A DNA stretch of 64,000 nucleotides from Paenibacillus sp. (lineage in GTDB: Bacteria; Bacillota; Bacilli; Paenibacillales; Paenibacillaceae), in assembly GCA_017512705.1 (NCBI GenBank), contig JAFWEX010000150.1, forward strand, positions 62,001 to 126,000. The letters run 5' to 3'. The notes under the pieces are model-generated. The model did no database searches and was not told the DNA's origin. It saw only the letters and a program-made list of their open reading frames with translations. Position 1 is the stretch's first letter; each line of letters begins with the position of its first letter. The position numbers were made by a program, and so were the translations under genes. This document shows, in pieces, positions 8,371 through 16,744 of the stretch.

Positions 8371-9948
8371 TTACCGCTGCTGCATGCCCATAATTTCATA
8401 TACTCGCTTCATATCCAGTGAAGAACGCAAAGAAGCAGCTACACGATCAAATTCCATCTCTTTGCGCTCCTGAGCACTGTAGGTTTCCTTCAGTGGTGCA
8501 AGCCCTTTCGCTTCACGCAGACCATCCAGCCAGACACGGCGAAATTGATCGCTCTCAAACAACCCATGCAGATAGGTTCCCCATACTTTACCATCGTGCG
8601 TTCCCCAACCCTCCAAGAAGGTCTGCTCACCTGAATATGCAATTTCGAACAAGGGTGTTACCTGTTCAGGTTCATGACATTCCGTCACACCCATATGAAT
8701 TTCATATCCGTTCACAGGTACTGGCGAGATCTCGGTAGTCTTTTCCCCATACAAGCGAAGAGGATGCTTGGGCTGCACAAAACCAGAGGCTCTGATGGTC
8801 TGTTTGTGCTGAAGAAATGTTGTGGATAATGGCAGCTTGCCCATACCTGCAGCCTCCTGAGTATGTTTCGCTTCAACAGAAAAAGGATCGATCAAGTGCT
8901 GTCCCAACATCTGATATCCACCACATATGCCCACAAGCTGAACATGCTTCCGTTCCACCTCATCCATAATTGCTTGTTCCAATCCAGAATCCCGTACAAA
9001 TTGCAAATCGCCGATCGTATCTTTAGTACCTGGCAGAATAACAACATCCGGACTACCCAGCTCCTCCGTTGAAGTCACATAACGTACATTCACGTCCGGT
9101 TCACGAGACAACGCATCAAAGTCCGTAAAGTTGGAGATGCGCGGATAACGGATAACCGCGATATCCAGTGCGGTATGTTCCTTTTTGCCATGACGCAGGG
9201 AATCCAGCACCACCGAGTCTTCCGCTTCAATCTGAATATCTCTTATGTATGGCAACACACCTAGAACCGGAATCCCCGTTCTTTCTTCAAGCCAGTCCAG
9301 GCCAGGTTGCAATAGAGAGAGATCCCCTCTGAACTTGTTGATGATAAAACCTTTTACACGGGCGATTTCATGGGGCTCCAATAACTCCAGCGTACCAACA
9401 ATGGAGGCAAACACTCCTCCACGATCTATGTCTGAGATCAATATCACCGGTGCATCGGCCCATCCGGCCAAATTCATATTAACAATGTCCCGATCTTTCA
9501 GATTGATCTCTGCTGGACTCCCCGCTCCCTCCATTAACACGATGTCGTAGGTATCTCGCAGCCGGTTTAATGCGTCCATTACGGTACGCTTTGCTTCCGG
9601 CAGGAAATGCTGCCGATAATCCGACGCACTCATCTGGGCAAAAGGTACACCATGTACCACAATCTGTGAATGCATATCTCGTACAGGCTTGATTAGAATG
9701 GGATTCATATCGGTCGTCGCCTCAATGCCGCATGCTTCCGCCTGCGCTCCCTGAGCTCGCCCAATCTCCTTGCCATCTTCCGTGACATAAGAGTTCAGCG
9801 CCATATTTTGTGATTTGAACGGGGCAGGTTTGAAGCCATCTTGTTTGAAAATCCGGCACAGTGCCGTTGTAATAACACTTTTACCTACGTCGGATGCTGT
9901 TCCTTGCAGCATAAGTACGGCCGCTGGTTTTTTGACCTGAGCTTCCAC
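8371..9948 (-). CDS. cobQ: Cobyric acid synthase
   Basis: A 525-residue glutamine-dependent amidotransferase. It amidates adenosyl-cobyrinate a,c-diamide at four side chains to give adenosylcobyric acid. The N-terminal ATP domain carries GTASDVGKSV (about 16-25), FKSQNMALNS and PVRDMHSQIVVHG. The C-terminal class I glutaminase carries the G-I-C-G-G-Y-Q-M-L-G nucleophile motif and the late G-T-Y-L-H-G-L-F-E histidine motif. The start is GTG at 9948 with GGGGGAGCAAGC upstream. It is the last gene of the btuF-to-cobQ run, 67 bases after cobS. It is a late de novo enzyme, not strictly needed for cobinamide salvage, so the cell may make or import earlier intermediates. Confidence 0.95.
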   Translation of the reverse strand: MEAQVKKPAAVLMLQGTASDVGKSVITTALCRIFKQDGFKPAPFKSQNMALNSYVTEDGKEIGRAQGAQAEACGIEATTDMNPILIKPVRDMHSQIVVHGVPFAQMSASDYRQHFLPEAKRTVMDALNRLRDTYDIVLMEGAGSPAEINLKDRDIVNMNLAGWADAPVILISDIDRGGVFASIVGTLELLEPHEIARVKGFIINKFRGDLSLLQPGLDWLEERTGIPVLGVLPYIRDIQIEAEDSVVLDSLRHGKKEHTALDIAVIRYPRISNFTDFDALSREPDVNVRYVTSTEELGSPDVVILPGTKDTIGDLQFVRDSGLEQAIMDEVERKHVQLVGICGGYQMLGQHLIDPFSVEAKHTQEAAGMGKLPLSTTFLQHKQTIRASGFVQPKHPLRLYGEKTTEISPVPVNGYEIHMGVTECHEPEQVTPLFEIAYSGEQTFLEGWGTHDGKVWGTYLHGLFESDQFRRVWLDGLREAKGLAPLKETYSAQERKEMEFDRVAASLRSSLDMKRVYEIMGMQQR

Positions 9949-10015
9949 GCTTGCTCCCCCTGTCTATTTTGCGATTAACTTTCTCTATGAAATACAAACC
10001 CTATCGTAATCACAG

Positions 10016-10915
10016 CTACAGCCAGAACAATCCTTGGAGCAGGATTAGCACCGTCAATAATGCCGCCTCCAGAAGTTCATTGATGGCACCATAGGTGTCT
10101 CCAGTAAGACCGCCCAGGCGTGAACTGATCTGTGCAGCCACGAACCTTCCGATAAAATAACATGTCACAGGCAGCACGATCACTGCTGCTATAGGATACA
10201 GCCACCATGGTAGTGATCCAACCCCGCTGACCATCGCATCGGCAATCGGTGTATCCGGCTTGAACAACCATACAGCAACGAATGTAACGACTCCTGAGAC
10301 CAGTGTCAGTCTAATTGCTGTGTTGCGTGACCGCTCGACTTCCTTTCGTTCGCCAAGTCCTTTGAATAACACAGCGAGTCCTTCATTCCCGCGTGCATTG
10401 GGCCAGGCTGACATGGCATAAACCATAAACCAGCGGCTCCAGATCATAGGCAGAATCAGTAACGCTCCGTACATCCAGTTGCCACGAGCAATAATGTCCG
10501 CAATCAGCGCCGCCTTCATCATGAGCAGTAGCACACAGGCAATGACTCCCATCGCTCCCACGCGGCTGTCCTTCATAATCTCCAGCATTTGTTCACGGCT
10601 CCGATAACTGAGCAGGCCATCCGCTGTATCCATCCATCCGTCCAGATGTAATCCTCCAGTAAGCCAGACCCAGAACATCAAGATCAGAACTGCCGCAGGC
10701 AGAGCCGGAAGCAGCACACCGCCCAGCGCAGCGGCAAACCAGACGGATAGACCAATTGCAGCGCCAACCAGTGGATAATAGACTACGCTCTCACGCAGCA
10801 ATGGCGGCACGAAATCAAGTTGCGTTTTCACTGGGAAACGGGACAGAAATTGAAAGGCGGCTGCAGTCGCATGTTTCCGATCCGGAACGGCCGAGTCTGC
10901 TGTGGTATCCTTCAT
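10016..10915 (-). CDS. cobS: Adenosylcobinamide-GDP ribazoletransferase (cobalamin synthase)
   Basis: A 299-residue integral membrane enzyme. It joins adenosylcobinamide-GDP to alpha-ribazole (or its phosphate) in the last assembly step. The family motif GGLHLDGWMDTADGLLSYRS with its Asp cluster lies near 87-106. D-S-R-V-G-A-M-G follows near 116-123. Several long hydrophobic segments run to the C terminus. The start ATG overlaps the cobU stop as ATGA, indicating translational coupling. The order cobT-cobU-cobS gives the complete nucleotide-loop pathway in three touching genes. Confidence 0.95.
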   Translation of the reverse strand: MKDTTADSAVPDRKHATAAAFQFLSRFPVKTQLDFVPPLLRESVVYYPLVGAAIGLSVWFAAALGGVLLPALPAAVLILMFWVWLTGGLHLDGWMDTADGLLSYRSREQMLEIMKDSRVGAMGVIACVLLLMMKAALIADIIARGNWMYGALLILPMIWSRWFMVYAMSAWPNARGNEGLAVLFKGLGERKEVERSRNTAIRLTLVSGVVTFVAVWLFKPDTPIADAMVSGVGSLPWWLYPIAAVIVLPVTCYFIGRFVAAQISSRLGGLTGDTYGAINELLEAALLTVLILLQGLFWL

Positions 10916-11472
10916 AAGCGATACTCCTTACTTTTTATTTCGATCGCAATACCTACTGTCACAAGAAAAACCTCACGGCAGATTGCCGCGATCCGCTGAT
11001 TGAGCACACCTGCCAGATCACGATACACTCGGCCAAGCTTATATTCTGGTACAATTCCGTCCCCTACTGCATTGGTAACAAGCACGAGTAAGCCCGGATA
11101 GGTGCGAATCGCTTCGACCAGCGCATCCAGATGACTTTGTAACACGTGGGTCTCGTCATGCTCATGGGCTAACAAAACATTCGTCAGCCAGAGAGTCAGG
11201 CAATCCACCAGAATCGTAGGTGCGGACGTGCCGGTATGTCCTTCACCCATCCGTTGAATTAAACCAGGCAAATCCAGAGGCTCCTCCGTCGTATGCCAGA
11301 GGTAACCGGATTCCTCACGTTGCTTCTGGTGCATAGCAATACGTTCACGCATCTCATCATCATACGCCTGAGCTGTTGCTACATACCAAGCCTCCGAGGA
11401 ACGCTGCATGCAGAGGCGCTCGGCAAACGAACTTTTCCCGCTGCGCGCCCCGCCCGTAACCAATACACTCAT
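10912..11472 (-). CDS. cobU: Adenosylcobinamide kinase / guanylyltransferase
   Basis: A 186-residue bifunctional enzyme. It phosphorylates adenosylcobinamide and then transfers GMP to it. The P-loop is GGARSGKS (residues 7-14). The histidine that carries GMP in the family fits AMHQKQRE near 46-53. The D-C-L-T-L-W-L-T-N segment (about 90-98) and a later V-T-N-A-V-G-D-G-I-V-P segment are typical. Both ends overlap neighbours by four bases (ATGA junctions with cobT and cobS). The gene is somewhat diverged at its C terminus, but length and motifs are complete. Confidence 0.94.
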   Translation of the reverse strand: MSVLVTGGARSGKSSFAERLCMQRSSEAWYVATAQAYDDEMRERIAMHQKQREESGYLWHTTEEPLDLPGLIQRMGEGHTGTSAPTILVDCLTLWLTNVLLAHEHDETHVLQSHLDALVEAIRTYPGLLVLVTNAVGDGIVPEYKLGRVYRDLAGVLNQRIAAICREVFLVTVGIAIEIKSKEYRL

Positions 11473-12527
11473 TCGGAGGACACCCCTGCACTGGCAAAGG
11501 TAGCCATCTCATTCAATAGCAGACAAGCCGCATCTATCAGATGCAATCCTAACACTGCCCCCGTTCCCTCACCTAAACGCATATCCAGATCGAGCATTGG
11601 CTTCAATTCCAGTTCACGCAGCAGCGCAGCATGTCCATTCTCATTCGACGTGTGGGAAGCGATCATATACGATGTACTCATAGGCGCCAACTGTCTTGCG
11701 ATCAATGCCGCAACGGTAGAGATAAAACCATCAACAATTACCGGACAGCGATGGGCCGCGGCTGCAAGTATAACACCTGTGAGTCCCGCAATCTCCAGTC
11801 CACCAACCTTACTCAGCACATCCAGTGCATCTTCAGGGTCGGGTGCATTTGTACTCAGGGCCTGACTTATAACAGCAGCCTTGCGCTGTACCCCTGCATC
11901 ATCCAAGCCGGTTCCTCTCCCCACAGCAGCAGCAGGCGCAATCTCGGTGAGCGCACTCATTACCGCAGCACTTGCTGTGGTATTTCCGATTCCCATTTCT
12001 CCGGTTACAAACAACCGTGTTCCTTTCGCCACCTCGGACTTCACAACGTCCACGCCGACTAATATCGCTTGGATTGCTTCTTCTCGAGTCATTGCTGCGC
12101 CTTGGGCCATATTGGCAGTCCCTTTACGGATCTTGCGAGAGAGCAGATTAACATGTTCAAGGTCAGCATTCACGCCGATGTCGACACAGATCACTTCTGC
12201 CCCGGCATGGCGGGCGAGTACATTGACTGCAGCACCTCCAGCCAGAAAATTCATCACCATCTGAGGAGTAACTTCCGCTGGAAAAGCACTGATGCCTTCA
12301 GCTACAACACCGTGATCAGCGGCCATCACAATGACAGCTCTACGATCAAAACGCGGACGTGCATGACCTGTCATCCCCGCCAGACGAATAACAAGATTCT
12401 CCAATTTACCGAGACTGCCTGGTGGTTTCGTAAGCATATCTACATGAGCTGACGTTTCGGCAGCAATGTCCTCATCAGGAGCTATAATTGTGTTTATTAC
12501 TTCTTGCAATACCTGTTCATTCTTCAT
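11469..12527 (-). CDS. cobT: Nicotinate-nucleotide:dimethylbenzimidazole phosphoribosyltransferase
   Basis: A 352-residue cytosolic enzyme. It makes alpha-ribazole phosphate from nicotinate mononucleotide and a lower-ligand base. Signature stretches are TKPPGSLGKLE (about 33-43), VMAADHGVVAEGISAFP (about 68-84), G-E-M-G-I-G-N-T-T-A-S-A-A-V (about 175-188) and the C-terminal LGEGTGAVLG, which carries the catalytic glutamate. The ATG at 12527 has AAAGGAAG about 12 bases before it. It follows btuD by 44 bases and overlaps cobU. No dimethylbenzimidazole synthesis gene is visible here, so the base is scavenged or made elsewhere. Confidence 0.96.
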   Translation of the reverse strand: MKNEQVLQEVINTIIAPDEDIAAETSAHVDMLTKPPGSLGKLENLVIRLAGMTGHARPRFDRRAVIVMAADHGVVAEGISAFPAEVTPQMVMNFLAGGAAVNVLARHAGAEVICVDIGVNADLEHVNLLSRKIRKGTANMAQGAAMTREEAIQAILVGVDVVKSEVAKGTRLFVTGEMGIGNTTASAAVMSALTEIAPAAAVGRGTGLDDAGVQRKAAVISQALSTNAPDPEDALDVLSKVGGLEIAGLTGVILAAAAHRCPVIVDGFISTVAALIARQLAPMSTSYMIASHTSNENGHAALLRELELKPMLDLDMRLGEGTGAVLGLHLIDAACLLLNEMATFASAGVSSE

Positions 12528-12571
12528 CCAACCAGCACTTCCTTTGTCAAAATAAAGGCTTCCCGCCTCGT

Positions 12572-13372
12572 CTAATCCATCTCTCTTCGCAACAGCAATT
12601 GAGGTACAGAATGATCTGGATGCGACACCATCGTAGGGTTCACACGAAAAACCTCATGAATCTGCTCACCCGTCATCAAGCTCTGAGGTGTGCCTTGTCC
12701 TGAATCTCTACCATCCCGCAGAGCTAAAATATGATCACAAAACAATGCGGCTAGATTAAGATCATGCAGCACTGCTACAATCGTAATTTGGCTTTTCTGC
12801 TGCCATGCAGCCAGTAACTCCATAAATTGCAATTGATAATTGATATCCAGAAAAGTCGTTGGTTCGTCCAGCAACAGCAGACGCGGCTCCTGAGCCATAA
12901 CCTTGGCAAGAGCTACACGTTGCCGTTGTCCACCGCTCAAAGAATCCAGCGTTCGATCCGCTAGTTCCGTCAATCCCAGTTCTTCGAGCACTCTGTCCAC
13001 AACCCCGGCTCCATCTGCCGATTCCCGGCCCAGCCAGTTCTGATAAGGATATCTTCCCATCTCTACAACGTCACGTACAGGATAGGCGATTGCGGGAAGA
13101 CCGTCTTGCTGTAAAACCGCGATCATTCGTGACAAGTCCTTACGGCTGTATAAACCAAGGTCACGACCCTCAATGCTGATCTGGCCTTCACTTAACGTTT
13201 CCGTTCCTGCTATGAGCTGGAGCAGTGTTGACTTGCCGCTTCCATTGGGTCCGACTACTCCCCACCATTCTCCTTTGTTAACTTGCCAGTTTATAGGATG
13301 TAGGGCGCGATGATCACCATAAGTTTTACCTGCTCCTGTAACCGATATTAGCAGCTCGTTATCTTCACTCAT
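12572..13372 (-). CDS. btuD: Cobalamin/corrinoid ABC transporter ATP-binding protein
   Basis: A 266-residue ABC ATPase of the FecE/BtuD group. Walker A is GPNGSGKS near 40-47. The signature is LSGGQRQRVALAKVMA near 145-160. Walker B is LLLLDEPTTFLDI near 166-178, followed by an H-loop, VLHDLNLAALFCD. The start ATG overlaps the btuC stop. Corrinoid specificity is inferred from the riboswitch-led operon and from cobTUSQ downstream, because the protein class alone would also fit siderophore uptake. Confidence 0.9.
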   Translation of the reverse strand: MSEDNELLISVTGAGKTYGDHRALHPINWQVNKGEWWGVVGPNGSGKSTLLQLIAGTETLSEGQISIEGRDLGLYSRKDLSRMIAVLQQDGLPAIAYPVRDVVEMGRYPYQNWLGRESADGAGVVDRVLEELGLTELADRTLDSLSGGQRQRVALAKVMAQEPRLLLLDEPTTFLDINYQLQFMELLAAWQQKSQITIVAVLHDLNLAALFCDHILALRDGRDSGQGTPQSLMTGEQIHEVFRVNPTMVSHPDHSVPQLLLRREMD

Positions 13373-14415
13373 GGCATCATCCCCCTCCGCAGCTTTTTAT
13401 TCCGGTGTAATAGGTACGCGAAAAATGGAGCACCCACAAATGCAGTGACAACACCGAGCGGAATTTCGGTTGGTGACAGCAGAGAGCGGGCAATTGTATC
13501 CGCCCATACCATAAAGATCGCGCCTCCAATTGCAGATAGCGGTACGAGCAATCGGTAGTCAGGTCCTACGAGCAACCGAAGTATATGCGGAATAACCAGT
13601 CCAACGAAACCGATGACACCCGAAACGGAGACGGCTCCTGCCGTTAACAGTGTACCCACAAGGAGTACAGATAGCTTGAGTCTGTCCACGCCAACACCAA
13701 TATGTGCTGCCTGACGTTCACCCAGCGCCAGTACATTTAATGAACGTGCCCGGCTCCACAGAAAAATGAATCCTAGCAGGAAATACGGGAAAAGGATGGC
13801 CGTATACGACCATCCGCGCAGTGCCAGACTTCCCATCGTCCAGTATATAATTTCATTAATCGTCTGCTTCGACATCGTCGACAGGAAGGAAACAACCGCT
13901 CCGAGGAAACTTTGCATCACCACACCTGCCAGAATGAGGCTATGTGTTGGTATTTTCCGTCCTTCACGAGCCAGCGCCATTACAAACCATAATGTCACAA
14001 CCCCAGTCAAAAAGGCAACCAGCGGCAATGTCCAGATCCCAATCAGCGCATACTGCAAACCGAAGAAAATCAGGAAAGCCGCACCGACCGAAGCACCTGA
14101 GGAGACTCCCAATGTAAATGGATCAGCCAGCGGGTTGCGCAGCACACCTTGGAATCCCGCCCCAGCAATCGCCAGCGAAGCGCCAACGAGCATTCCAAGC
14201 AGTACACGCGGAAAACGCACCTTCCAGATAATCTGTTCAGCAGCCTTGCTCCAATCCGGTGTGATCCAGTCACCCACCCATGGCATTTTGTGAATGAGAA
14301 TACCTGCAATGTCCCGGATGGGCAGTGCCACTGACCCTATACCTGTGCAGATGAGCACGGTTAGCACCAGCAGCGCCATCCCCATCGTTCCGAACAAGAT
14401 CAGCTTTCTGCTCAT
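13369..14415 (-). CDS. btuC: Cobalamin/corrinoid ABC transporter permease
   Basis: A 348-residue FecCD-family permease with about ten membrane segments. Typical stretches are RFPRVLLGMLVGASLAIAGA near 68-87, F-Q-G-V-L-R-N-P-L-A-D-P-F-T-L-G-V-S-S-G-A near 88-108, and the coupling-helix region around L-G-E-R-Q-A-A-H-I-G near 231-240. It overlaps btuF upstream (ATGA) and btuD downstream. The order F-C-D is the usual one in Firmicutes. Confidence 0.92.
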   Translation of the reverse strand: MSRKLILFGTMGMALLVLTVLICTGIGSVALPIRDIAGILIHKMPWVGDWITPDWSKAAEQIIWKVRFPRVLLGMLVGASLAIAGAGFQGVLRNPLADPFTLGVSSGASVGAAFLIFFGLQYALIGIWTLPLVAFLTGVVTLWFVMALAREGRKIPTHSLILAGVVMQSFLGAVVSFLSTMSKQTINEIIYWTMGSLALRGWSYTAILFPYFLLGFIFLWSRARSLNVLALGERQAAHIGVGVDRLKLSVLLVGTLLTAGAVSVSGVIGFVGLVIPHILRLLVGPDYRLLVPLSAIGGAIFMVWADTIARSLLSPTEIPLGVVTAFVGAPFFAYLLHRNKKLRRGMMP

Positions 14416-15407
14416 TTGAAGAGGTCAGGATAGATCGCTTTGGCTACTTCTTTCAACCCTTGAGTTACACGGGGGCCTGGACGGCTCAGCAAGTTAGCAT
14501 CCAGTCCGATCACAGCATCGTTTTTCACCGCTGTAATTTGATCCCAACCGCTACGTGCTTTGATGATCTGATCCAGCGTTTTGGAGTTTTCATCAATAAC
14601 ATCGTTAGCGTACAGAATAACATCGGGGTTAGAGGCAATAACGTTTTCTTCGTTAATCTGATACCAGCCCTCTTGGTCACCAGCAATATTAGTACCTCCA
14701 GCGACCGTAATCAGTTCATCCATGAACTCACCTTTACCAACACTCCAGCCTGGGGAGAACTCAATAAATACTTTTTTCTTCTCTTCTGGCTTCACGGCTT
14801 TTACCGCATCCGTTACATCTGTCACATCCTGCTTCATTTGTGTGATTAGCTTCTGTGCTTGCTCCTGACGATCAGTAATTTTACCGAATGTTTCAATATT
14901 GTTCATCACATCATCGATGGATTTAGGGTCCGTTTTAAAAATGGTAATACCCAAGTCACGCAGCTTTTTTACCGCATCCTCGCTTAATGAAATACCTCCG
15001 AATACGATATCTGCTTCTGCTGCAATAACGGATTCTTCGTTCGGCTTGTTAATACCACCCATTTTTGCCTTTGTTTTTGCAGCTTCCGGGTAATCATCAT
15101 AATCGGAGACCCCTATGATTTCATTGTCCAACCCGAGGGCAAATAGAGCTTCTGTCTCGGATGGAGATACGGATACAATTTTGGTCGGTGCTTTCTCAAA
15201 CGTAAAAGATTCACCCGTTGCATCTGTAACGGTCAGTGGATACTGAGTTTTCAGATCCGCTTGCGATTGTTCCTGAGTCTGCTCCTGTGCAGGTTGCTGG
15301 GAGCTGCCTGCTCCTTCTTTCGTTGTTGCGTTGCCGCATCCAGCCAGCGCCAATGCCAGCATCGCTGCGCTTAGCAGGGACGTGAGTGCTTTCCAGTTCT
15401 TAATCAT
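14412..15407 (-). CDS. btuF: Cobalamin/corrinoid ABC transporter substrate-binding lipoprotein
   Basis: A 331-residue membrane-anchored binding protein. The signal peptide has lipobox L-A-G-C (Cys23 region). A Q/E-rich linker follows (about 30-50). The class III (helical-backbone) binding fold begins PLTVTDATGESFTFEKAPTKIVSVSPSETEALFALGL. It is the first gene after the adenosylcobalamin riboswitch and terminator. Expression should fall when intracellular adenosylcobalamin is high. The ligand assignment rests on this regulation and on the cob genes. Confidence 0.92.
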   Translation of the reverse strand: MIKNWKALTSLLSAAMLALALAGCGNATTKEGAGSSQQPAQEQTQEQSQADLKTQYPLTVTDATGESFTFEKAPTKIVSVSPSETEALFALGLDNEIIGVSDYDDYPEAAKTKAKMGGINKPNEESVIAAEADIVFGGISLSEDAVKKLRDLGITIFKTDPKSIDDVMNNIETFGKITDRQEQAQKLITQMKQDVTDVTDAVKAVKPEEKKKVFIEFSPGWSVGKGEFMDELITVAGGTNIAGDQEGWYQINEENVIASNPDVILYANDVIDENSKTLDQIIKARSGWDQITAVKNDAVIGLDANLLSRPGPRVTQGLKEVAKAIYPDLFK

Positions 15408-15576
15408 TGATTCATTCTCCCCTTCTCTATATGTACTATTGTTGTTGCATATTACCTCACTCTTAATGCTCTATCCATCTTGGTGTTCCGATGAAAGGAA
15501 AATGATGTGTACACGTTTAATAATGCAATCGGAGTGACACGTGTAACATCATATTTTTCAACACATCGCGCACAAC

Positions 15577-15612
15577 AAAAAAATCCCTAATCCTCAAACA
15601 AGGATCAGGGAT
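15577..15612 (-). terminator. Riboswitch-controlled intrinsic terminator
   Basis: Read leftward, ATCCCTGATCCT (15601-15612) pairs with AGGATTAGGGAT (15583-15594) around a short loop and is followed by TTTTTTT. It lies about 90 bases after the cobalamin aptamer and 170 before btuF, which is the layout of a transcription-terminating expression platform. Confidence 0.85.
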
Positions 15613-15699
15613 GACGTCTCGCATACAGCAATCTGAACATGTGCAGCAGGTAGCTGTACATGCGCATAGATGTGCCCGAAACGTTGTCCTTTCCTCGAA

Positions 15700-15830
15700 G
15701 GAACACCGGCTTGTACGTCCAGGGCTGGTAATCTGACTTACAGGAAGACTCCTGTTTCACAGTGGCGGGACCGTGCTGGATTTGCACCAGCTTCCCCATT
15801 TTACCCTTGTGCACATCATGACTTGTCCTT
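15700..15830 (-). promoter_or_regulatory. Adenosylcobalamin riboswitch
   Basis: All core blocks are visible in order on the minus strand: AAGGGTAAAATGGGGAA (15792-15808), GGTGCAAATCC (15778-15788), GGTCCCGCCACTGT (15759-15773) and the B12 box AAGTCAGATTACCAGCC (15723-15739), then a CTGGACG closing segment. The class senses adenosylcobalamin. Ligand binding would favour the downstream terminator and shut off btuFCD-cobTUS-cobQ. Confidence 0.95.
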
Positions 15831-15989
15831 ACTCATCATGAATACTGCGTTGCACGCGGGACCCTTGGTCGTTAAAGATAGTTCACTCAGATCAAACATA
15901 GTCGCAGTGTTCTTTGCACAGATCCGTCCATTCAGGCACTGTAGCCTGTCATACGAAATACGTCCGTAGCGAGTCACACTTCTGTTGTG

Positions 15990-16018
15990 ATTATAGGGTA
16001 TATTGCACCACCTTACAA
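15990..16018 (-). promoter_or_regulatory. Sigma-A promoter of the riboswitch-led btu/cob operon
   Basis: On the minus strand, TTGTAA (16013-16018), a 17-base spacer and perfect TATAAT (15990-15995). It overlaps the last codons of cobC, so the operon has its own start inside the larger leftward block. The leader before the aptamer is about 150 bases and contains small hairpins such as CAGGC-TACAGT-GCCTG, with no recognised motif. Confidence 0.75.
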
Positions 16019-16744
16019 CCCGATAGATGGAAAATCACTCCGTCGGCCCAACCAGTGATGACCTTGTTTTTCAATCTGAACCTGAATGGCTTGTCCCGGA
16101 ATGACATGCGTATCCCAGAACCCAATCCCTTGGATAAGTCTTGAAACCATATAACGGATGACCCCGCCGTGGGTTACAACCAATGTCTTGTACGAAGGCT
16201 TTTGTGGATTCCTTTGTTCCTCCAACCAGATATGTTCATGTAAAAAAGAATCTATTCGTCTCGTAAATGTCTGCCATGCTTCCCCTTGAGGAGGCGTAAT
16301 TTCCTGAGGATCATCAATCCAGCTTCGATACAATGGGTTATGCTTCAGTTGCTCATACGTCATGCCTTCCCACTGTCCAAAATCATTTTCGCGCAGGCGA
16401 GGGTCGAACTTCGCCTGCTCAGTAGCCAGCGGTGCAATCTGTGCCAGCGTCTGGCGGCAGCGAAGCAGATCGCTGCAATACACCGCATCCCATGTGAGAT
16501 GAAGGCACTGCTCTCGCAGCGACGCCAGTTCTTCTTGTGCAGCAGGTAACAGACCGATGTCCGTATGCCCCAGATATTTTTTTTCCACGTTCCACTGGGT
16601 TGTTCCATGACGGATCAGCACAATGCTGTGATGTGAGCCAGATGGTTGTGATCCACTCTCTTGGGATCGACTCTGTACGCATCGACTCTCTACGGATGGA
16701 CTTTGTTGTAATTCACGTTGTTCTTGCCCTGGCTTTATTGCCAT
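16013..16744 (-). CDS. cobC: Histidine phosphatase, probable alpha-ribazole phosphatase
   Basis: A 243-residue member of the phosphoglycerate mutase-like branch. The active-site motif VLIRHGTTQWN is present, with YCSDLLRCRQT, the acid-base segment RLRENDFGQWEGMTYEQL and the second catalytic VVTHGGVIRYM. In cobalamin synthesis CobC removes phosphate from alpha-ribazole phosphate or adenosylcobalamin phosphate. I chose the ATG at 16744 because AGGAGGG lies eight bases before it. A longer reading from 16792 has no RBS and overlaps cbiB by 58 bases. The chosen start overlaps the cbiB end by ten bases. The S/Q-rich stretch at residues 5-35 is unusual. Assignment to CobC rests on the neighbours. 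Confidence 0.88.
   Translation of the reverse strand: MAIKPGQEQRELQQSPSVESRCVQSRSQESGSQPSGSHHSIVLIRHGTTQWNVEKKYLGHTDIGLLPAAQEELASLREQCLHLTWDAVYCSDLLRCRQTLAQIAPLATEQAKFDPRLRENDFGQWEGMTYEQLKHNPLYRSWIDDPQEITPPQGEAWQTFTRRIDSFLHEHIWLEEQRNPQKPSYKTLVVTHGGVIRYMVSRLIQGIGFWDTHVIPGQAIQVQIEKQGHHWLGRRSDFPSIGL

Noticed and set aside
15670-15969. Rightward ORF across the leader of btuF
   Set aside because: It covers the conserved blocks of the cobalamin riboswitch on the other strand, so the sequence is explained by RNA structure.
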